DNA from: Terrimonas sp.
GTDB lineage: Bacteria; Bacteroidota; Bacteroidia; Chitinophagales; Chitinophagaceae
Length of the DNA stretch: 64,000 nucleotides
NCBI RefSeq assembly: GCF_003075435.1
Contig: NZ_QCZJ01000022.1
Coordinates: 1-64,000, forward strand
Direction: 5' to 3'
The position numbers and the translations under genes are program-made. A model generated the notes under the pieces. The model searched no databases, was not told the DNA's origin, and saw only the letters and a list, made by a program, of their open reading frames with translations. Positions 18,010 to 26,008 of the stretch are shown piece after piece; the first letter of the stretch is position 1, and each line of letters starts with the position of its first letter.

Positions 18010-19422
18010 CTACACTTTTACCAGCTTCCACTTCCCTTTCCTGAAAATCACATAAGCCGCTATGGTAATGGCTGTTTCTGCAACGGGTATAGCTACAAAC
18101 ACACCTGTTGGTCCCCAGCCGAATGTATGTGCCATCAGCCACGCAACGGGTATCTGTAAAAACCAGAAACCAAAAAAATTGATCCATGTAGGAGTGCGTG
18201 TATCACCTGCGCCATTAAATGCATTACCTATCACCATGCCGATACCATAAAACACATATCCGGCACTAATGATGCGCATAGCTGATACCGCGTACTTTTT
18301 TACATCGGTTTCGTTTGTGAAAAAATTAATGATAAATTCTGCGAGAACCAGGAAAATCAGCGATACAACTCCCATAAAGATTGCATTATATTTTACAGTT
18401 GTCATTACCGATCTTTCTGCCCTTTCCGGGGCGCCGGCTCCAAGATTCTGACCAACCAGCGTTGCTGCAGCATTGCTCATGCCCCAGGCAGGCAGAATAA
18501 AGAACATTACTATTCTTAATGCTACCTGGTATCCGGCAGATGCTTCACTATGACCTGTACGCGCAACTATACTTGCCAGCACAATCCAACTGCCAGAACC
18601 AATAAGGAACTGTAATGTTCCGGGCCAGGCAATATTTGCAAGATTTTTCAACACCGGCCAATACGGTTTAAAATGATTCACCGTAATGCGGATGACCTTG
18701 CTGCCATTAAAAAGAGTATATAATTGATATATCACGCCTATACCCCTGCCTATAGTAGTGGCAACCGCTGCGCCGGTTAAACCCATAGCCGGTATGGGTC
18801 CCCAGCCGCGGATGAGCAAAGGGCATAATATGATGTTGCAGATATTCGCCAGCCACAAACTTTTCATTGCAATCATCGGGTTGCCTGCACCCCTGAAAAT
18901 ACCGTTGATAAGAAAAAGCAGCATGATTACCACGCTTGAACCCATAAGCAGGCGGGTATATGTCATACCTTCTTTTACAGTTGCTTCTTCAGCACCCATC
19001 AGGCGCAGAATATCTCCTGCAAAAACTACCCCACATATACTTACAATAACGGTTATCGCTATAGCCAGTATTAGTGATTGTACCGCAGCCTGTGAAGCGC
19101 CCTCTTTATTTTTTTCACCTACGCGCCTTGCCACCACCGCGCTTGCAGCCATGCTGATGCCCATGGCGAGTGAATACACGATCGTAATTACAGATTCGGT
19201 TAGTCCTACAGTGGATGTGGCATGTTTGCCAAGATGGCTTACAAAAAATATATCAACTACTGCAAATACGCTTTCCATACCCATTTCCAGCATCATAGGT
19301 ATGGCTAATAAAAAAATTGCTTTTCGTATGCTGCCCGTAGTGTAGTCATGTTCCTCGCCACTAATGGCGTCTTTTATTGTTTGCCAGACAGAAGTATTTT
19401 GCCTGGTATTTGTTTCAGTCAT
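18010..19422 (-). CDS. MATE-family efflux transporter
   Basis: 470 residues from the ATG at 19422; an extra 20 residues upstream have no support. About 12 transmembrane helices with the two-lobed MATE pattern, including MEMGMESVFAVVDIFFVSHLG in helix 1. It resembles the NorM/DinF-like branch that expels cationic drugs or dyes with Na+ or H+. Inner membrane. No regulator or outer-membrane partner is adjacent; the substrate is unknown. Confidence 0.92.
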   Translation of the reverse strand: MTETNTRQNTSVWQTIKDAISGEEHDYTTGSIRKAIFLLAIPMMLEMGMESVFAVVDIFFVSHLGKHATSTVGLTESVITIVYSLAMGISMAASAVVARRVGEKNKEGASQAAVQSLILAIAITVIVSICGVVFAGDILRLMGAEEATVKEGMTYTRLLMGSSVVIMLLFLINGIFRGAGNPMIAMKSLWLANICNIILCPLLIRGWGPIPAMGLTGAAVATTIGRGIGVIYQLYTLFNGSKVIRITVNHFKPYWPVLKNLANIAWPGTLQFLIGSGSWIVLASIVARTGHSEASAGYQVALRIVMFFILPAWGMSNAAATLVGQNLGAGAPERAERSVMTTVKYNAIFMGVVSLIFLVLAEFIINFFTNETDVKKYAVSAMRIISAGYVFYGIGMVIGNAFNGAGDTRTPTWINFFGFWFLQIPVAWLMAHTFGWGPTGVFVAIPVAETAITIAAYVIFRKGKWKLVKV

Positions 19423-19770
19423 ATAAAAAATAGTAAAACTTGTATAATGAAAATTCAAGGCCGGATGACTCAGGGAATACAAATATCAGATTGGCCTTTT
19501 GGTCTTGCGGCTTCCCTGAGTATAATTACAATTTCATAATGCGTGTATTGAGAGTAGCAAAAATAATAATTCTGTTCGTATTTCAAAACATGGATTATGA
19601 TGAGTGGTATTCCAGGCTGGTTTTCAGCCTTCCGGATGTCGCCATGCTAACAGTAATCGTAATGAATGCAGATGCCTTGTGCTTCTGTATACAGGCTTGC
19701 GGGCAGTAGTAGGCATTGGCATAAATGTTCAACTATTGTTCCACAGCTCAGCATTGTACTACAGTCTGTC

Positions 19771-19789
19771 ACCCCGACGAAGGCGGGGT
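19771..19789. repeat. REP-like palindrome
   Basis: ACCCCG ACGAAGG CGGGGT: a 6-bp inverted repeat with a 7-nt loop, followed by TCTGCAT. Short GC-rich hairpins of this form recur in the gaps of many Bacteroidota genomes. Only one copy is visible in this window. Confidence 0.5.
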
Positions 19790-20016
19790 CTGCATTGAAA
19801 GTGAGAGATTAAATAATAACACATTTTTGATTTAGTGCTGATAGCAAAGTACAAACATTCTACTTGCCATTCGACCCCACCTCATGGAGATTGAATTAGA
19901 GTATGTTACAGCGGTTAAGAAATCTGTTGGGCTATAGTACAAAAGTTGAGCGTTAGCGCCAATATCCGGCAGATATCTCTCCCGCCAGAAGATATCGTAA
20001 CTCAATATAACGTACA

Positions 20017-20063
20017 GGCGGGATCGATATGACGCTGCCCTCAGCCGTCATTGCGATCCCGCC
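20017..20063. repeat. 18-bp imperfect inverted repeat
   Basis: GGCGGGATCGATATGACG (20017-20034) pairs with CGTCATTGCGATCCCGCC (20046-20063). 16 of 18 positions match and the loop is 11 nt. It could form a strong hairpin. It resembles a miniature or REP-like element rather than a terminator, because the left neighbour (MATE) is transcribed away from it and there is no T-run. Confidence 0.6.
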
Positions 20064-20250
20064 CGCATGAAGTTAAAATTAAAGGTATGTTGCGGCGGGT
20101 GAAGCAATCTTTTACAACTTTCACAATTGAGATTGCCTTAGATTTTTCTGAAAGCTAAATCCTGATCAAATCATTAAATAGATTTAAAATTATTTTCCAA
20201 TCACATTCTTTTGTAATTTCCGATTTCCAATCACGATTTCAGAAAAAAAT

Positions 20251-21459
20251 ATGAGTATATCAACAAAAGCCAGGCTGATGATAATGATGTTCCTTGAATA
20301 TTTTATTTGGGGGGCATGGTATGTAACTATGGGAACCTATATGGGTGAGCATTTTAAAGGAGACGGAATTGATAAAATAATTGGCTATGCCTATTCTGCA
20401 ATGGCATTAGCTACTATCATTTCTCCTTTTTTTGTAGGTATGATCGCAGATCGTTTTTTTGCAGCACAACGTATTATGGGTTTTTTACACCTGGGCGGTG
20501 CGGTGCTTTTATATCTTACTACAACTGTTACTTCCAGTACTGTTTTTCCTTTTGTTATTCTGCTGTATGCGCTGTTGTATATGCCTACTATTGCTTTATC
20601 AAACAGCATAGCTTTTGGGCAAATGAACGATCCGGGCAAACAATTTCCCTGGATAAGGGTATTTGGAACATTGGGCTGGATTGTTGCAGGCTTTGTGATC
20701 GGCTCATTAAAAATTGAAAAGGCGAATACTACTTTTTTAATTGCGGCAGCAATTTCAGCCGTATTAGGATTGTTTAGTTTTGCTTTGCCTAATACTCCTC
20801 CCAAAGGTAAAGCAGCTGAAAGCTCCGCTTCGGGTGCTATAGGCGCGGATGCTTTTGTGTTATTTAAAAATAAATCTTACCTCATATTTTTTATAGCAGC
20901 TATTTTGGTTTGCATACCCCTTTCATTTTATTATGGTTTTGCCAACCCGTTTTTAAATGAACTGAATGTAAACGAGCCTGCTAAAAAAATGATACTTGGG
21001 CAGGCCTCTGAAGCGATATTCATTTTAGCTATTCCGTTTTTGTTTACACGCATTGGTGTAAAGAATATGCTCTTGCTGGGAATGGTTGCCTGGATACTCC
21101 GCTATGTATGTTTTGCCTATGGCGATGCTGGCAGCAATCTCTGGATGCTGTATGGAGGGATTATATTACATGGCATCTGTTATGATTTCTTTTTTGTGAC
21201 AGGTTACATGTATACTGAGAAGAAAGCGGGACCAAAAATCAAAAATGCCGCACAAGGTCTCTTCACGTTTGCAACATATGGCGTTGGTATGTTGATCGGC
21301 ACATGGATATCCGGAATTATTGTAGACCTGTATAAGCACACAGACGGCGGGCATGACTGGATGCGTATTTGGTTTGTGCCGGCGTATATTGCTGTTGCTG
21401 TGCTGATATATTTTCTTTTATTTTTTAAAGAGAAAAAAGAAATTGAACAGGCTGTTTAA
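20251..21459 (+). CDS. Nucleoside permease-like MFS transporter (Nuc_H_symport family)
   Basis: 402 residues with 12 predicted transmembrane helices. The N-terminus MMFLEYFIWGAWYVTMGTYM and the MADRFF-like loop match the NupG/XapB-type H+ symporter family widely found in Bacteroidota. The inner-membrane substrate could be a nucleoside or a sugar derivative. In this phylum these permeases frequently sit beside Gfo/Idh oxidoreductases, as here (33 bp upstream of the next gene), suggesting uptake of a sugar-like compound that the enzyme then oxidises. The substrate is not known. Confidence 0.88.
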   Translation: MSISTKARLMIMMFLEYFIWGAWYVTMGTYMGEHFKGDGIDKIIGYAYSAMALATIISPFFVGMIADRFFAAQRIMGFLHLGGAVLLYLTTTVTSSTVFPFVILLYALLYMPTIALSNSIAFGQMNDPGKQFPWIRVFGTLGWIVAGFVIGSLKIEKANTTFLIAAAISAVLGLFSFALPNTPPKGKAAESSASGAIGADAFVLFKNKSYLIFFIAAILVCIPLSFYYGFANPFLNELNVNEPAKKMILGQASEAIFILAIPFLFTRIGVKNMLLLGMVAWILRYVCFAYGDAGSNLWMLYGGIILHGICYDFFFVTGYMYTEKKAGPKIKNAAQGLFTFATYGVGMLIGTWISGIIVDLYKHTDGGHDWMRIWFVPAYIAVAVLIYFLLFFKEKKEIEQAV

Positions 21460-21492
21460 TATCTGATTGCTAAAAATTAAAATAACTTACAC

Positions 21493-22683
21493 ATGAACAT
21501 TGCTATGCTCGGTTCCGGCTTTATCGGCAGGTTTTATGCAGACTCCCTGCAGGGATACAGAAGCAAGGATAAGATCGTAACTATTTATTCAAGGCGGGAA
21601 GAAAGCGCTAAAAAATTTGCACAGGATTATAATGTTGCGTTCCGGACCACCAAAATGGAGGAAGCCATTGCACGCCCTGAAGTGGAAGTAGTCTGTATTT
21701 CACTTCCCAATAATTTGCATGAAGAAGCGGTTATGCTTTGCTGTAAGCATAAAAAAGCGGTTATCACCACAAAGCCTTTAGGCAGGAATGGCGAAGAAGC
21801 TAAACGCATGCTGGAGGCTGTGGAGAAAGCCGGCATCTTTAACGGTTATCTTGAAGACCTTGTATATACGCCGAAATTCATCAAGGCTTTTGAAAGCGTG
21901 AAAGGCGGCGCCCTGGGAAGAATACTCTGGGCTAAATCGAGAGAAACGCATCCCGGCCCGCACAGCGACTGGTTCTGGGATATTGAGCAGGCAGGCGGTG
22001 GATGTATTCTTGATCTCGGCTGCCATTGCGTTGAAATTACCCGCAGTTATATTGGCAAGGATATTAAACCTGTTGAAGTAATGTGCTGGGCAGATACGCA
22101 GGTAAAACCTATTGACGCGGAAGATCATGCTATTGGACTGGTAAAATATGAAAACGGCTCCATAGGACAGTTTGAAGTAAGCTGGACTTTCCGCGGAGGT
22201 CTGGATCTGCGTGACGAAGTAATGGGAACAGAAGGTACCATCTGGATCAACAGTTTTTTGCGTACAGGTTTTGATATGTTCACCACCGGTAAAGGCGCTG
22301 ATTATGTTGCCGAAAAAGCAGAGAGCAACAGCGGCTGGTTATTCCCGGTAGGAGATGAGTTGAATGAATTGGGATATAATCATATGTTTATGGATATGTT
22401 CAATGCTATGGAAGCCGGCACTGCACCCAAGGAAACTTTTTATGATGGATATGTGGTGAACTGTGTACTTGACGCAGCTTATCGCTCAGCAAAAAGTAAA
22501 CAGTGGGAGCCTGTTAAGCTGGATGTGTGGAGGGGGAAAACAGGCGTATCAAAAGATAGCCACCTGGTTTCTTACGATGATGATCATTATCTCGTAAAGG
22601 AAGAGGTAACGCATTACGGCGCAAAGAAGCTCATTTTAAAAGAAAAAAAATCAGGGAAGATTGTAGAGAAGATATTGGAGTAG
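21493..22683 (+). CDS. Gfo/Idh/MocA-family oxidoreductase
   Basis: 396 residues. An N-terminal Rossmann fold (GSGFIGRFYADSL, 7-19) is followed by the family motif with a conserved Lys-Pro in ITTKPLG, and then a GFO_IDH_MocA C-terminal domain. NAD(P)-dependent oxidation or reduction of a sugar, inositol or derivative. ILDLGCHCVEI contains the usual conserved Asp/His positions. It follows the permease gene at 33 bp and is probably co-transcribed. The substrate is unknown. Confidence 0.88.
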   Translation: MNIAMLGSGFIGRFYADSLQGYRSKDKIVTIYSRREESAKKFAQDYNVAFRTTKMEEAIARPEVEVVCISLPNNLHEEAVMLCCKHKKAVITTKPLGRNGEEAKRMLEAVEKAGIFNGYLEDLVYTPKFIKAFESVKGGALGRILWAKSRETHPGPHSDWFWDIEQAGGGCILDLGCHCVEITRSYIGKDIKPVEVMCWADTQVKPIDAEDHAIGLVKYENGSIGQFEVSWTFRGGLDLRDEVMGTEGTIWINSFLRTGFDMFTTGKGADYVAEKAESNSGWLFPVGDELNELGYNHMFMDMFNAMEAGTAPKETFYDGYVVNCVLDAAYRSAKSKQWEPVKLDVWRGKTGVSKDSHLVSYDDDHYLVKEEVTHYGAKKLILKEKKSGKIVEKILE

Positions 22684-22828
22684 CTGATAGCCATCAGGTA
22701 TCAGCGGTCAGCCATCAGCTGATGATGGCCTCCGGCGAGTTTCCCGTGCAGGGGTAGAGACAAGGCAGGACTTGTCTCTACGTTTTTATGGCTAATAGCT
22801 AATAGCTGACCGCTGACCGCTGACTGCT
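22684..22828. repeat. Nested inverted repeats downstream of the oxidoreductase
   Basis: A perfect 11-bp hairpin GTAGAGACAAG / CTTGTCTCTAC with a 6-nt loop sits around 22755-22782. It is enclosed by an outer imperfect arm containing CAGCGGTCAGC on the left and GCTGACCGCTG on the right, plus short direct repeats (CTAATAG, GACCGCTG). This looks like a small dispersed element that could also stop the upstream transcript. Confidence 0.55.
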
Positions 22829-22930
22829 GTTAAACCCTTTCACAATAGTTATAAAATTGTTATACTCCTGAAACTGTTTAAGCATTTTTCTTTGTTTTGA
22901 GTCTTATATGCAGACTTAAAATTAAAGAGT

Positions 22931-23308
22931 ATGAAAAAGATAATTGTGATATTAGCAGTAACATTTTTAGCGACAGGAGTATTCGCTCAAAAAGGTCCTC
23001 GTGGCGGTGTAAGAGTTATAGCTCCGAGGCCTGTGCTTGTAATGGGCGCTTATTCTCCATTTTATTATGGATACAATCCTTACTGGGGCTTCGGTAATCC
23101 GTATGCATATAGCCATTTTTACAATCGCCCTACAAAGCTTGATCTGCAGATAGCTGATATTAAAAACGATTACCAGCAAAAAATTAAATCTGCAAAAAGC
23201 GATAAGAGCATTTCAAAAGCTGAAAGAAAACAAGTTGTTCGTGATTTAAAGCACGATCGCGACCAGGAGATCATTGAAGCGAAAAGAAATTACTATAAGA
23301 TGCGGTAA
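22931..23308 (+). CDS. Small exported protein of unknown function
   Basis: 125 residues. The signal peptide (1-19) has AFAQ-type cleavage. A Gly/Tyr/Pro-rich segment follows (YSPFYYGYNPYWGFGNPYAY), then a highly charged helical region with Lys/Asp/Glu repeats. Periplasmic or outer-membrane associated. Not recognised beyond this composition. AAAGAGT upstream is a plausible RBS. Confidence 0.75.
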   Translation: MKKIIVILAVTFLATGVFAQKGPRGGVRVIAPRPVLVMGAYSPFYYGYNPYWGFGNPYAYSHFYNRPTKLDLQIADIKNDYQQKIKSAKSDKSISKAERKQVVRDLKHDRDQEIIEAKRNYYKMR

Positions 23309-23332
23309 TGTAATTGTAAAAGTATTTGCTAC

Positions 23333-23368
23333 AAAAGAGTCATGCTTTAATGTGTGGCTCTTTTATTT
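23333..23368 (+). terminator. Intrinsic terminator
   Basis: AAAAGAG (23333-23339) pairs with CTCTTTT (23358-23364) and is followed by ATTTTG. It lies 24 bp after the small exported protein gene. Confidence 0.55.
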
Positions 23369-23461
23369 TGGGCATGTTAAAGATGTTATTTTAAATTTTT
23401 AAAACCATTTTTATAAATGCGTAATTCGTTAATTTAATAGCATAAGCTCAACCTTATATCA

Positions 23462-23953
23462 ATGCATATTTCAGCAGGCACTATATTGATCAGCTCATCT
23501 TTAATGGATGATGAAAATTTCAGGAGATCAATTGTTTTTATTGCGGAACACAATGACAGGGGCGCATTGGGCTTTGTGGTAAACAAAGTATTTGACCGTT
23601 CCCTTAATGAATTGGTAGAATTCAGTAAAAGTCCTGCGTTTCCTTTATATACCGGCGGCCCGGTAGACAGAGAACACCTTTATTTTATTCACAGGCGAAG
23701 TGATCTTATTACAGCAGGCATCCCGGTTACAGATAACATATACCTGGGCGGAGATTTTAAACAGGTAATTGAGCATATTAATAATAAGATGTTGTCTGCT
23801 GCTGATATCAAAATATTTATTGGCTACTGTGGTTGGGATACTGATGAACTTGAGAAGGAAATCGCAGAAGGCAGCTGGATTATAATAGACTGTAGTAATG
23901 ACGTGGTTTTTTCGGAATACCCTGGAGTGTTTCCCGGAGGTTTTTTTGATTGA
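23462..23953 (+). CDS. YqgE/AlgH family protein
   Basis: 163 residues matching YqgE/AlgH: the N-terminal ISAGTILISSSLMDD, then IVFIAEHNDRGALGFVVNK, TGGPVDREHLYFIH and YCGWDTDELEKEI are all characteristic. The family has a conserved fold of unclear function; in Pseudomonas AlgH was named for alginate regulation. It is about 20 residues shorter than usual at the C-terminus and ends GGFFD just after a T-rich run, where a frameshift is possible but not demonstrable. Confidence 0.88.
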   Translation: MHISAGTILISSSLMDDENFRRSIVFIAEHNDRGALGFVVNKVFDRSLNELVEFSKSPAFPLYTGGPVDREHLYFIHRRSDLITAGIPVTDNIYLGGDFKQVIEHINNKMLSAADIKIFIGYCGWDTDELEKEIAEGSWIIIDCSNDVVFSEYPGVFPGGFFD

Positions 23954-24089
23954 AGTAACCGAACGAAAATATGTGTAACCCCAGGGTAAACGCACAATAC
24001 TTAACTACACTATAACTTTTGTTTAACGGATATTTGCAGGGCTAAACGTTTTTATTGCCAATTATCTCCATAAATCATAAATATTATCT

Positions 24090-24512
24090 TTGAGACCGAT
24101 AGACAGGCTATACAGGTATCTGAATTACAAAAAAATAAAACCTTACACTTTTGAGCAGTCTTGTAATATTTCCAATGGATATTTAAACAAACAGTTCAAA
24201 GGCAAGGGTGCAATAGGATCGGATATAGTAGAGAAAATTCACAAGAGATATGAGGATCTGAACCTTAAGTGGGTGCTGACAGGGACAGGGGAAATGATTG
24301 TAAGAAATGATAATGACCCTGTAGCTGGTAACTTTAGCCGGGGAGGCGCCGCGCCGTTATCAGCCAGGGAGGAAGTAATTGTTCTGCTACGAAAGCAGGT
24401 GGCTGTGCTGGAAGCAGCGGTGGCAGATAAGGACAGGATCATTGCTTTGCTTGAAGAGCAGCTCAATCTCAAAAAAAATTCCACATTTAAAAACGTTAAC
24501 AAAGAAGATTAG
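24090..24512 (+). CDS. HTH-domain regulator with C-terminal coiled coil
   Basis: 140 residues. The N-terminal 65 residues resemble the phage-repressor-like HTH proteins common in Bacteroidota (IDRLYRYLNYKKIKPYTFEQ, SNGYLNKQFKG, WVLTGTGEMI). After an Asn/Gly-rich linker, residues about 92-130 form a heptad-rich coiled coil, consistent with dimerisation. There is no ATG; the frame opens at TTG (24090) after an in-frame stop at 24078. A TATCTTTG -7-like motif overlaps that TTG, so the start is uncertain. Next gene 12 bp downstream. Confidence 0.68.
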   Translation: MRPIDRLYRYLNYKKIKPYTFEQSCNISNGYLNKQFKGKGAIGSDIVEKIHKRYEDLNLKWVLTGTGEMIVRNDNDPVAGNFSRGGAAPLSAREEVIVLLRKQVAVLEAAVADKDRIIALLEEQLNLKKNSTFKNVNKED

Positions 24513-24524
24513 CGTTCTATACAT

Positions 24525-25964
24525 ATGAAGAAAAGTATTTTTTTCGCCATCTTTATCCTTTTTCAATTTGCAGGTATCGGGCAAGCAGGCTACCAGATTA
24601 AGGTTACACTCAAACCATTTACAAAAGGGTATTTATACCTGGGGCATCATTTTGGCAGCAAGCAATATATTATTGATTCTGTAGCGCTGAATGATAAAAG
24701 TGAAGTAACATTTTCGGGGAAAGACAAACTTCCGGGCGGTGTATATATGGTTATTTTTCCTGCAAAAAACGGGTGGTTTGAAATGCTGATAGATAAACAG
24801 CAACACTTTTCTGTTGCTGCAGATACAACTGATATTATCGGCAAAATAAAATTTACCAATTCCCCGGACAATGACTTGTTTGTGGCATACCAGAAAATTG
24901 CACAGGAAAAAGGAAGGGCAATTGTTGGTCTTCAAAAGCAGTTGAAAGATAATCCTGCCAATCCCGATACTGCAAAAATTAAAACACAGATCACAAAGCT
25001 GAATACGGAAACAACAGAATACCGGGAACAATTTGTAAAAGCACACCCCACGCATTTGTTGTCTGCCATTTTTAATGTGCTGCAGGAGCCCAAAGTGCCT
25101 GATGCAACAAAACATCCGGGGGGCAAATATGACTCATTGTTCGCTTACCAATATTATAAAAAACATTATTGGGATGGCGTTTCATTTGCGGATGAGCGTT
25201 TGATGAGAACGCCGGTATTTGAACCTAAGTTTCAGCGGTATTTCAATAATGTATTGATACAACATCCGGATACATTAAGCAAAGCAGCCAATACCATTCT
25301 TGACATCTCTTCATCCAACAAGGAAATGTTCAAATACCTGCTTTCCACGCTTACAGAAAAATATATTAACCCAACATATATGGGTCAGGATGCTGTATTT
25401 GTAAATCTTTTTGAAAGGTATTATGCTCCCGGAAAAGCAGATTACTGGATGAGTGAAAAATATAAAAAGGCTGTATTTGACCGGGCTTACAGTGTGATGG
25501 CAAATTTGATTGGCGAAAAAGCCGCTGATATGAATATGGTTGACACTTCAGGAAAATCCAAACCCCTGTATAGTGTGAACGCGCCGTATATTGTTTTATG
25601 TTTTTGGGATGCTACATGCGGGCACTGCCAGGTTGAAGTGCCAAAGCTCGATTCACTTTTTCAGCATAAATGGAAAAAGCAGGGAATACAGGTATATGGT
25701 GTAATGACGGATGGAGGCAAAGATGCCTGGCTCAAATTTATACATGAACATCAGTTGAAAGACTGGATACATGTATACCAGTTACCCGAAGTTAAAGATG
25801 CTGAATACAATGCCGGAAAACCCGGCTACAAACAATTGTTTGATGTGTATCAAACACCAATGCTTTACCTGCTTGACAAAGACAAGCACATTATTGCCAA
25901 AAAACTGAATTACGAACAATTGGATGAGCTGATAGAGGTGAAATTGAAAGACAATAAAAAGTAA
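24525..25964 (+). CDS. Exported thioredoxin-like protein (DUF4369/DUF5106-type)
   Basis: 479 residues. Signal peptide at 1-21. The N-terminal ~110 residues are a DUF4369-like beta region (YLYLGHHFGSKQYIIDSVALND). A long helical middle (DUF5106-like) follows, then a C-terminal thioredoxin fold with the redox pair Cys365 and Cys368 in DATCGHC, and the cis-Pro region YQTPMLYL. A periplasmic or membrane-anchored thiol-disulfide reductant is inferred. It is 12 bp after the HTH gene and 44 bp before the parvulin gene. Confidence 0.86.
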   Translation: MKKSIFFAIFILFQFAGIGQAGYQIKVTLKPFTKGYLYLGHHFGSKQYIIDSVALNDKSEVTFSGKDKLPGGVYMVIFPAKNGWFEMLIDKQQHFSVAADTTDIIGKIKFTNSPDNDLFVAYQKIAQEKGRAIVGLQKQLKDNPANPDTAKIKTQITKLNTETTEYREQFVKAHPTHLLSAIFNVLQEPKVPDATKHPGGKYDSLFAYQYYKKHYWDGVSFADERLMRTPVFEPKFQRYFNNVLIQHPDTLSKAANTILDISSSNKEMFKYLLSTLTEKYINPTYMGQDAVFVNLFERYYAPGKADYWMSEKYKKAVFDRAYSVMANLIGEKAADMNMVDTSGKSKPLYSVNAPYIVLCFWDATCGHCQVEVPKLDSLFQHKWKKQGIQVYGVMTDGGKDAWLKFIHEHQLKDWIHVYQLPEVKDAEYNAGKPGYKQLFDVYQTPMLYLLDKDKHIIAKKLNYEQLDELIEVKLKDNKK

Positions 25965-26008
25965 TTATTGCCGTATACATGGTAAGCACAATAATTAAGC
26001 CGGAGCAT

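Larger units (their letters stand above)
19423..20250. other. 828-bp gap with short inverted repeats
   Basis: No supported gene; short frames here look random and lack start signals. The gap contains REP-like elements: a compact palindrome at 19771-19789 and a longer 18-bp imperfect inverted repeat at 20017-20063, described separately. A further GATATCT / AGATATC-like pair is near 19972-19995. The final 150 bp form the AT-rich promoter region of the downstream MFS gene. Confidence 0.55.

Noticed and set aside
19440-19709. 89-codon plus-strand frame in the intergenic gap
   Set aside because: No start signals, no recognisable protein, and it overlaps the start of the MATE leader.
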